DNA from: JADJNW01 sp964517145
GTDB taxonomy: Bacteria; Bacteroidota; Bacteroidia; Chitinophagales; Saprospiraceae
DNA length: 10,541 nucleotides
Direction of reading: 5' to 3'
NCBI GenBank assembly: GCA_964517145.1
Contig: CAZFBN010000174.1
Coordinates: 1-10,541 of the forward strand
Position 1 is the first letter of the stretch. Each line of letters begins with the position of its first letter. The notes below the pieces were generated by a model. The model had not been told where the DNA came from, did no database searches, and saw only the letters and a program-made list of their open reading frames with translations. Made by a program: the position numbers and the translations under genes. Below are positions 1 to 6,500 of the stretch, piece after piece.

Positions 1-174
1 TAAAAAAATATCCAACAAAATAATGTCTATTGACGGAGAAACGGCTAATTGTTCAAAAAAATGCTCCAAATTACATGCCTTCAAAATACAATGCAACGCT
101 TGATTTTGACAAATGAACCGCTCCAAAATGGAGATGAGCTGTTCTTGATCTTCTACAATAGCGATTTTTATCAT
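1..174 (-). CDS. Response regulator, receiver domain N-terminus (partial, runs off left edge)
   Basis: The reverse strand reads from an ATG at 174 down to position 1 with no stop, giving 58 residues that begin MIKIAIVEDQ and end DIILLDIFL. This is the start of a CheY-like receiver domain. The hydrophobic beta-1 strand (IKIAIV) is followed by the acidic pair E8-D9 that binds the metal ion. The second strand IILLD ends in D55, at the expected position of the phosphorylated aspartate. A response regulator receives phosphate from a sensor histidine kinase and then acts through an output domain. Here that domain lies outside the window, so NarL/LuxR, LytTR and OmpR types cannot be told apart. No clear Shine-Dalgarno sequence precedes the ATG, as is usual in Bacteroidota. 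The gene is transcribed away from the rest of the window, and no kinase gene is visible. Confidence 0.82.
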   Translation of the reverse strand, partial: MIKIAIVEDQEQLISILERFICQNQALHCILKACNLEHFFEQLAVSPSIDIILLDIFL

Positions 175-656
175 CAGCAAAGCCTTTGATTTCTTTGCTT
201 TCTAAAATGCTCAAAACAATTCCCACACAAAACTGCCAGCATTAAAGCTTAAATTATAAAATTTTAATTGAATATGCAAGTACCATTATTCATTTTTTTT
301 AAAATATAAAAACAGAAAATATCTGCTTGCGCTTAAATGCGAAGTTGAAATTTTAAAAAAAAACCAAGACTCCTATAAATGAAGGGTTACATAAATTCTA
401 CATTGTGTTCGATTGCAAATACTTGAAATATTTCTTCTCTTTGTGTGTCAAACACACTATGCCCAAGTAGTTGCTCAACTTGTTTTTTCGATTTAAGTTC
501 AGGCTAAGCAATGGATTTTCAATTAAATGCTATTTTTAGCAGCAACTTATTCCCTACAATTCCTTTTAAAAAAAAGCAATGTAATTAATTTTACATTAGC
601 ATATTTTCTTTTTTCACTTCTAACCACACGATCACACTCTAACATGTACTAAAGCA

Positions 657-664
657 TAGCTTTG
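657..664 (+). promoter_or_regulatory. Candidate Bacteroidota -7 box upstream of the helical-repeat gene
   Basis: TAgcTTTG is an exact match to the Bacteroidota -7 consensus TAnnTTTG. No TTG or TTTG -33 element is found 19-21 bases upstream, where the sequence reads ATCACACTCT. Use of this box would give a leader of roughly 175 nt before the ATG at 847. In DNA this AT-rich such a match is expected by chance about once per 1-2 kb, so this is only a candidate. Confidence 0.25.
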
Positions 665-752
665 GATCTATCTGCATACCTCTTTTTTCCAATTGATAAC
701 GACTCAACGCATCAAATGCAAATTTACACAACTATCTTCTTTGCCCATAGTA

Positions 753-777
753 GGGCGTGTTTTTTGGTAGCACGCTT
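753..777 (+). other. Leader hairpin upstream of the helical-repeat gene
   Basis: GCGTGT (755-760) pairs with GCACGC (770-775) across a 9-nt loop, giving six pairs with one G-T. Two further G-T pairs (753-754 with 776-777) can extend it. The GGGC at 753-756 could instead pair with GCCC at 743-746, so two mutually exclusive folds are possible. It lies about 70 nt upstream of the start codon. No run of T follows, so it does not look like a terminator. Confidence 0.3.
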
Positions 778-785
778 CAAGCAAA

Positions 786-818
786 TTTGGTTTTTTAAGC
801 TGTCAAAAAATACAATTG
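786..818 (+). promoter_or_regulatory. Candidate near-consensus promoter for the helical-repeat gene
   Basis: TTTG at 786-789 is followed after 21 bases by TAcaATTG at 811-818, one mismatch from TAnnTTTG. Spacing and order fit the Bacteroidota -33/-7 pattern (spacer about 19-21). Transcription would start near 825, leaving a leader of about 20 nt before the ATG at 847. It has better spacing but a poorer -7 box than the candidate at 657-664. Confidence 0.3.
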
Positions 819-846
819 TTTTTATGATTTTAACTTAGCCATTGAC

Positions 847-2379
847 ATGCACGAGCTAAAAGAATTAATTTTTTTTATTGACAAGCACTTGGGTAAAAAG
901 GCAGCACTTGCTCGAGAGAAAAAAGCGTCCAAGCTTCAACAGCTTTACGAAGGCACCTTGAGTAATACGTGGAGCGGCGATGAAGCAGCATTTGAAGCGC
1001 TTTATGCGCATGAAGGGGAGTCGCCCTCTGCTTACCGAAAGCTAAAAATGACCTTAAAGAATAGGCTCATTGAGTTGCTCTTTTCTATCAATTTAAAACA
1101 ATCCGATTCTACCGACCGTCAAAAAGCTTCTTTCACCTGCTACAAAGAATGGGCTGCCGCCAAACTGCTCCTTTCTAAAAATGTACGGGTCAATGGCATC
1201 GAGCTTTGCTCAAAAGTGCTCAAAGACGCCATGAAATTTGAGTTTTCTGATCTTTGCCGCGACGCTTCGGCGACCCTGCGCATCCACTATGGCACGATCG
1301 AGGGCGATGAACGGAAATTTAATTATTATAATGATTTGTACAAAAAATATAATTACTTGTGCCAAAAAGAAGAGTTGGCAGAAGAATATTTTACTTATTT
1401 GACCATTCATTATGTAAATGTAAGAAAACTGGATGCTGCTATTCATGAAAATGCAAAAACTTATTATCAGGAGTTAAAAGCCGACTTACAGCAACACCAT
1501 AGCTATCGCTTGCATTTGTATGGGCGCTTGGTCCAAATGACCATTTATCGCAGCATCAATGACTATCAGGAAACGCTGAATGTGTGTAAAGCTGCCATTG
1601 ATTTTTTTAAAGAAAAGGCTTACACAGCGAACGCGCCCTTGCAAATTTTTTATTATGAAATGTTTGAAACTTACATCAATCTTAAAAATTATGAAGAAGC
1701 GATTAAAATTGCTAAAATATTAGATAAATACATCGAACCCGGTATTTTTAATTGGTTTAAATACCAGGAGCTTTCTTTTTTACTTTTTACACATACCAAG
1801 AGATACCAGGAGGCATTTCAGGTTTTTCAATCGGTTACCAATAACAACCAATTTCAGTTTTTGCCCACGCATGTCACAGAAACCTGGAAAATATTTGAAG
1901 CGTATTTGTCTTTTCTTTTGAAAACCAATGTGTTACAGCTTTCTACGCCAGTCACATTGAAATTTAAGGTGGGCAAATTTTTAAACGAAATTGAAGTCTT
2001 TTCCAAAGACAAAGCGGGCATGAATATTGCCATTTTGATTGCGCAACTCCTGTTTTCCATCTTGCAAAAAGAGCATGGAGATGCCGCCGATCAGGTAGAG
2101 GCGATTAACAAATACTGTGCGCGCCACTTGGCTTATTACAGCGCCCGGCGCAGCTATTGCTTTATCAAAATGCTGCTACAAATACCCCTCAACCATTACC
2201 GTTACTCAGATATTGTAAAAAAAACAGCATCCTTACTGCAAGAGTTGCATTCGTTTCCGCTCCAAATTTCGAGTCAATCCTTAGAGGTAGAAATCATTCC
2301 GTATGAAGCATTGTGGGACATCGTGCTCTCGACGCTTGATGCCAATAACAGTTTGACAGGACATCGAAATACAAATTAA
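847..2379 (+). CDS. Helical-repeat (TPR-like) protein of unknown function, 510 aa
   Basis: The protein has no signal peptide or membrane segment, so it should be cytoplasmic. It reads as alpha-helix throughout. The N-terminal part (about 1-110) has a charged start (MHELKELIFF), a LYEG motif at 33-36, and an YRKLKMTLKNRLIELLF helix at about 63-79. The centre and C-terminal half contain degenerate tetratricopeptide-like helix pairs. The clearest are at about 224-257 (ending KAAIDFFKEK), 266-296 (INLKNYEEAIKIAK) and 303-330 (KRYQEAFQVF). Such solenoids usually bind other proteins; no catalytic motif is visible. From memory, unverified, similar proteins of about 500 residues occur as multicopy hypothetical families in Saprospiraceae. 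The ATG at 847 is chosen because an in-frame stop lies at 796-798 and no ATG lies between. There is no Shine-Dalgarno sequence. The gene appears monocistronic: 1042 bp separate it from the next gene. Confidence 0.85.
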   Translation: MHELKELIFFIDKHLGKKAALAREKKASKLQQLYEGTLSNTWSGDEAAFEALYAHEGESPSAYRKLKMTLKNRLIELLFSINLKQSDSTDRQKASFTCYKEWAAAKLLLSKNVRVNGIELCSKVLKDAMKFEFSDLCRDASATLRIHYGTIEGDERKFNYYNDLYKKYNYLCQKEELAEEYFTYLTIHYVNVRKLDAAIHENAKTYYQELKADLQQHHSYRLHLYGRLVQMTIYRSINDYQETLNVCKAAIDFFKEKAYTANAPLQIFYYEMFETYINLKNYEEAIKIAKILDKYIEPGIFNWFKYQELSFLLFTHTKRYQEAFQVFQSVTNNNQFQFLPTHVTETWKIFEAYLSFLLKTNVLQLSTPVTLKFKVGKFLNEIEVFSKDKAGMNIAILIAQLLFSILQKEHGDAADQVEAINKYCARHLAYYSARRSYCFIKMLLQIPLNHYRYSDIVKKTASLLQELHSFPLQISSQSLEVEIIPYEALWDIVLSTLDANNSLTGHRNTN

Positions 2380-2388
2380 TTTTTTTCC

Positions 2389-2402
2389 AAATCATTTGAT
2401 TT
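2389..2402 (+). other. Short perfect palindrome just after the helical-repeat gene
   Basis: AAATCA and TGATTT are separated by TT, ten bases after the TAA stop. The stem is six pairs and almost entirely A-T. A run of seven T (2380-2386) lies before it rather than after it, so it is a poor intrinsic terminator for the plus strand. It could be a weak transcription end or a protein-binding palindrome. Confidence 0.25.
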
Positions 2403-2485
2403 AAAGGGTAACAAAAATGGTGTCAACTGTCCCCGAATTTGGTCTTGACTCACACGTGTATTGTGGATTGAATGAAAATTTATTT

Positions 2486-2505
2486 TTGTAAAACATTGTA
2501 AAACA
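2486..2505. repeat. Perfect tandem repeat, 2 x 10 bp
   Basis: TTGTAAAACA occurs twice in direct succession with no mismatch. An exact TAnnTTTG match (TATTTTTG, 2481-2488) overlaps the first copy on the plus strand, but no reading frame follows it. The repeat may be a replication-slippage product or paired regulator sites. Confidence 0.6.
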
Positions 2506-2776
2506 ACGAATTAAAATTTGGGTTAAATGGATTGCACTTCATTGGATAGAATGGACAATTCAAGTAATTATTTAAAATGCTTGTATTTTTCACAAAAAGC
2601 CAAGGTAACAAACAGCCCTTTACTGTCCTTTTTGCAAGGTGATAACAAATGTATCTTCGCATTAAAATAAAATAGTAGTCATGAAAATAATTTACACCCT
2701 TACAAAAGTAAAAGTACAAATCATTGTTATTGACACAATTTCAGCGTAACTCGGTTTTAGGAATAAACCAGCGCGA

Positions 2777-2807
2777 ACAACTTCTTTAGGCAGATCAAGG
2801 AAGTTGT
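2777..2807. other. 11-bp inverted repeat (hairpin)
   Basis: Positions 2777-2787 (ACAACTTCTTT) pair with 2797-2807 (AAGGAAGTTGT) around a 9-nt loop, with one G-T pair. No T-run follows on the plus strand and no gene ends nearby, so it is not an obvious terminator. It may belong to an unannotated RNA or be an operator-like palindrome. Confidence 0.4.
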
Positions 2808-2945
2808 AACAAATAAACAAAAACGGTGCCAGGAAATCGAAAAACGGCTTGATTTGTCAAACAAAATTACACACTTTGCCCTGATTGTTTACTATTTCAA
2901 AATTTTGGTGAATCAATATACTATGGAATAGTAATTATTTGAGGG

Positions 2946-3038
2946 ACAAGTGATACAAAGGTTTGTTCTACGCTCGCTGGAAGCTCGGATATACTCATTC
3001 GGGCTTCCTAGCTAAGGACCAGAAAATCAGTCACTTGT
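2946..3038 (+). ncRNA. Candidate structured RNA/DNA element of unknown family
   Basis: Two nested inverted repeats define this 93-nt element. The outer stem pairs ACAAGTGA (2946-2953) with TCACTTGT (3031-3038), all eight bases. The inner stem pairs 2976-2987 (GCTGGAAGCTCG) with 3000-3012 (CGGGCTTCCTAGC). That is twelve pairs with one G-T and a single bulged T at 3009, around a 12-nt loop. The inner stem is GC-rich in an otherwise AT-rich region, which supports selection for a fold. It lacks the T-arm and anticodon geometry of a tRNA, and I recognise no riboswitch core. The strand is arbitrary; plus is given because the giant gene lies downstream. The outer stem alone could arise by chance. 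Confidence 0.35.
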
Positions 3039-3346
3039 AAGTAAATCAAATTTGCACGTTATATTATAATTTGTGCGACATTTATCATAGATACCAGATA
3101 CTCTCTTAAAATATTTTACAAAAAAGTCAGGAAAATAAGCACATCCAACCGTCAATCAGGTGAAAGCTAAAAATAGGCTATTGCCATTCATATAATAACA
3201 TGCTTCAAGTTGTAAATTAGGTGAATTAAAACAAGGATTCTATTCATCCCAAAACCGTTCTCAGTCGTTACAAAACGCACAAAAATTGTAAGTAGGGGTA
3301 TCATAATTTATTCAAACCCAATCACTAAGCACAAAGCTTTTAAGGT

Positions 3347-3385
3347 GTAGGTTCCCTGTCATCGTAAGGTGGCAGGGCTACTTTT
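3347..3385 (+). terminator. Hairpin with GTAA tetraloop and T-run: terminator or leader attenuator
   Basis: The stem CCCTGTCATC (3354-3363) pairs fully with GGTGGCAGGG (3368-3377), including two G-T pairs, and is closed by a GTAA loop of the stable GNRA class. A three-base bulge (3351-3353) then leads to four more pairs, GTAG (3347-3350) with CTAC (3378-3381). TTTT follows directly. This has the form of an intrinsic terminator, yet it lies only 36 bases upstream of the giant gene's ATG and far from any upstream stop codon. It could end an RNA transcribed from the preceding gap, act as an attenuator, or be a stabilising 5' leader structure. It also overlaps a -7 promoter box. Confidence 0.45.
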
Positions 3386-3386
3386 G
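3379..3386 (+). promoter_or_regulatory. Candidate -7 box for the giant surface-protein gene
   Basis: TActTTTG matches the Bacteroidota -7 consensus TAnnTTTG exactly and lies 36 bases before the ATG at 3422, a typical distance. The -33 position reads GTTCCCTG, without the expected TTTG, which weakens the call. It coincides with the 3' arm and T-run of the hairpin at 3347-3385, so this DNA may serve as promoter or terminator but probably not both at full strength. Confidence 0.35.
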
Positions 3387-3421
3387 TATTGCATTTTACA
3401 AACAAATCATATTTCAAGCAC

Positions 3422-3535
3422 ATGAAAAAAATATTGACACAATTAAAACGACGATCGCCTAATTTACAGATGCGATTTTTAGCATTAACCAGCTTCATGC
3501 TTGCTTTATCCTTGTTTTCCGCTTCTTTAGTGGCA
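3422..3535 (+). other. Predicted Sec signal peptide of the giant protein
   Basis: Residues 1-18 form a long basic n-region (KK at 2-3, KRR at 9-11, R18). Residues 19-37 are hydrophobic (FLALTSFMLALSLFSASLV). A plausible signal peptidase I site follows LVA at 36-38 or NNA at 39-41. An internal Met at residue 17 (nt 3470) would give a more ordinary signal peptide, so translation could start there instead. The protein is therefore inferred to cross the inner membrane. Confidence 0.75.
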
Positions 3536-6500
3536 AATAATGCGAATAAAGCGAGTCTCCTCGAAAATTTAACCAATGAAATTGCTTCGTTTTTTGGTTT
3601 TGCCGGAAACGACAAGTTCAACGTTTTTATCTCCGTAAATGACGCTACGCCTAATGCCGGAGATAATATCACTTATACCATTTCGTATAGTACCCAGAGT
3701 GATATTAACGATTTTGATAATGCCATGATTATTGTGGATTTGCCGGATCCACTTGAGCTTGTGAGCTTCGCTGGAACGCTCCATGTACAAAATTACAACT
3801 TTGACGGCAACACCAATGATTTAAAAATCAACATGATAAACCCCTTACCTGCGGGTAGCACGGGGATCATGAAAGTAATAGTGAAAGTGCCGGAGGGTAC
3901 GGTGTGTGATGATACAAACATCAATGTTTCAGTGGAAAGCATGGCAGACGCCGGTGGCTCGATGGTACAAGGCAATGATGCGGAGGCGGTTACTGTTAAT
4001 GACACAGCGGACCCTTATGTTATCAATGTTCAAAATGTGGGTATGCCCATTGCAGGGTCAAGTTCCTCATTTAGAGTGACCCTTAACCAACTAAATGGTA
4101 CGACTTTCACGACCATTGAGGAGCCTACGGCAGGAGCGGGCATACTGGTAAGTGTACAACTGGATGCGCTCAAAACCGGAAATGGCGGGATGCTGGTGAG
4201 CAGTAGTCCTATGAACCCTAATATTGATGCAACCACCGGTACGGTGACCTGGAATCTGGGTGCGATGGTGACGTCTGATCAAACCATTGATTTTGACATT
4301 CTATTCGACTCCCCAACCTTTGATGATGTAAATGTAACATTTAATGCTGCTGCTTCTTACAAATACACTTGTGGCATCAGCAATGTAAGTGATGATTTAA
4401 CCGTGCAAATTAAAATGCCTGCACCGCCTGTGCCTGGTGTAGAATGTGCTACTTTCTCAATGGGCACTCGAGAAATCGGGCAAGCGGGTGAATTGAATGT
4501 GAAATTCAAAAACGGCGCAACCGAGATGAACAACTTCACGGTGGTGATCAACATCCCGGAAGAAGTAGCAGTGACGGCAATTCCGAAAATGATTTTTGCC
4601 AATATGCCATCGTTTTTAGGCATCAATGCGAATGTTGCTTACACTTATTATGGTGGCGGCGGAGGCAATTATAATTTTACAACCTCCACCGATGGAATGG
4701 GATCAGATGCAGCCGGTTTATCTAATTTACAAACCATTACTTATACGTTTGGTACGGTGCCTGCGGGCTTTATGCCCATGAGCAATGTAGTATTTGACTA
4801 CACCGTATTAGCTACCGATAATAATGGCAATGCCGTTAACGGCGCTAATCCAAGAATCACAGAGAGTGACTGTATTGATTGCGCAGATGATAACAATGCT
4901 AATTTTGACTGTATCAACGCAAGCGCTACTATTTCTGGCGATTACAATAGCCAAAATTATGAAGATAATTGCTCCTCTAAAGGCATTGCGCGCGACCCAA
5001 AAGAAGGTCCTCAAAACATCGTGAAGAGCAGCGATAAGAACCAATTTTTCCCGGAAGATGAGGTGACTTTCACGCTTTCTTTCCGCAATTGTGGTACAAA
5101 AGTATTGGAAGATGCGGTTATAACAGATGTATTGCCAGCTGATTTGGAATACGTAGCCAACAGCACTACTTTCAATGGATTCCCCGTAGCAGCATTCGAG
5201 CCTTCTCAATCTGGTCAAGAGTTGACCTGGTCATTTCCTGGCGACGATTTACCGAATGATCCTGATTGTTTAGATGCCAATAAATTTACCATCACATTCA
5301 AAGCAAAGGTCAAAACAGGTACTACTGCAAAGACCTTGACGAATTGTTTTTCTATTGATGGCAATAACAGTGGTACTCCAATTGAAAGATGTGATTTCGA
5401 TAGCGAATTAAGAGATTGTGATGCCATTACGATATTGCCCGTAGGTCCTTCGAGTCCCGATAAACTGGCAACAGACATTACTACTCCAAACGACAAATAT
5501 TTCCCGAAAGATGAAGTAACCTTCACTTTAAAGTGGAAAAATCAGGGTCCGTTTGCCGTTTCTAACACGATGGTAATGGATCAATTACCGGCTGGACTTA
5601 CTTACGTTGACAACTCAGTTAGCTACAATGCCAACATTACAGGTATTGGAAATCCCGATTTCTCCAATGTAAATGGAAAACTGACCTGGGATTTTACGGG
5701 ACTTGTCCTTCCAGGGAATGATACCGACTATGAAATTACGTTCAAAGCAACGATTGACCCGACCGTAGGCGCAGGTAACATTGAAAACTGTTTTTCAGTG
5801 ATTGGTACAGGTACCAACGTGCGCACGGATGAAGTAGAGGATTGTGTAACGATCACGGTAGAAGAAGTGGGTCCGGTGAATCCGAGTAAAAAATTGGTAG
5901 GAGATGCCGATAAATTCCCGACTCAAACCGCAGATTACGAAATCTCTTTCCAAAATGCAGGGGCATTTACAGTTAATAATGTGTTGGTAGCAGATGATTT
6001 GCCCGATGCGTTGGAATACGTAGTTGGATCTGTCATGTTTGAAAATCTGCCAACTCCAGACGAATCCACTTATGATCCAAATACAGGTCAATTGGTTTGG
6101 AAATGGAATACCTTGCCTGGCGCTACAAATGGAAATGCTACCAGCGACACTTACAAAATCAAATTCAAAGTAAAAGTAAAACCCGGCACCCTCGTTGGAA
6201 ATATTCAGAACTGCTTCACAGTGGATGGAACCGCAGTGGACGATGGAAATAATGTGATTGGAGGCTCTGATACGGATGCAGTCGCGGAGGGTTGCAACAA
6301 TCAGCTCAACATTCTGACACTGGCACAGATTGACTCGCGCAAAGGCGTAAAAGGCGCATGCGATAACGACTTCGTTTATTTCAATCCGGGAGGAGGCGTA
6401 CCTAGCCCACAAAACCTGAATGGTATTGGTCAAACCTTTGCTGGTGGCAAGGCAACTTATCGTCTTGAAATTGTGAATACCGGTAACGTGAAAGTCGATG

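Larger units (their letters stand above)
175..846. other. Divergent intergenic region, AT-rich, no gene seen
   Basis: This 672-bp stretch separates the leftward response-regulator gene from the rightward helical-repeat gene, so it should hold both promoters. It is strongly AT-rich, with long A and T runs around 290-300 and 350-362. I see no convincing ORF, tRNA or insertion element. A small perfect inverted repeat (GTGTGT, loop CAA, ACACAC) lies at 443-457. A 5-bp stem followed by six T lies at 464-488. Either could be an operator or a chance palindrome. Confidence 0.7.
2380..3421. other. Long AT-rich intergenic region with several inverted repeats, no protein gene supported
   Basis: About 1 kb without a convincing coding sequence on either strand. 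It contains more folded-looking DNA than the other gap: hairpins at 2777-2807, 2919-2933 (TACTAT, loop GGA, ATAGTA), 2946-3038 and 3347-3381, plus a 10-bp tandem repeat at 2486-2505. I recognise no tRNA, rRNA, CRISPR repeat or insertion-sequence end. The region could be a long leader of the giant gene, could encode a small RNA, or could be a decayed mobile element. Confidence 0.7.

Noticed and set aside
464..488. Intrinsic terminator (CAAGT stem plus six T)
   Set aside because: Only five pairs with a 9-nt loop, and no gene on the plus strand ends upstream of it.
2418..2492. Short plus-strand ORF of 24 codons starting MVSTVPEFG
   Set aside because: Too short, without any family resemblance or translation signal. 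It ends inside the tandem repeat.
2480..2719. Minus-strand 79-codon ORF in the intergenic gap
   Set aside because: Its composition (Tyr, Phe, Asn, Lys and Cys rich) is what random AT-rich DNA gives. No ribosome site, domain or suitably placed promoter was seen.
2420..2956. Possible mobile-element ends: GTGTCAACTGTCCC (2420-2433) and GTATCACTTGTCCC (minus strand of 2943-2956), 11 of 14 matching
   Set aside because: In about 1 kb of AT-rich DNA several such imperfect pairs are expected by chance. There is no target-site duplication and no transposase remnant between them.
2941..3040. tRNA-like fold
   Set aside because: The stems do not match cloverleaf geometry: there is no 7-bp acceptor, no TTCRANY T-loop, and the central stem is too long.
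3049..3077. Imperfect direct repeat AATTTGCACG / AATTTGTGCG with a period of 19
   Set aside because: It could be a paired regulator site, but one mismatch in 10 at a single location in AT-rich DNA is weak. The spacing does not fit a -33/-7 promoter.
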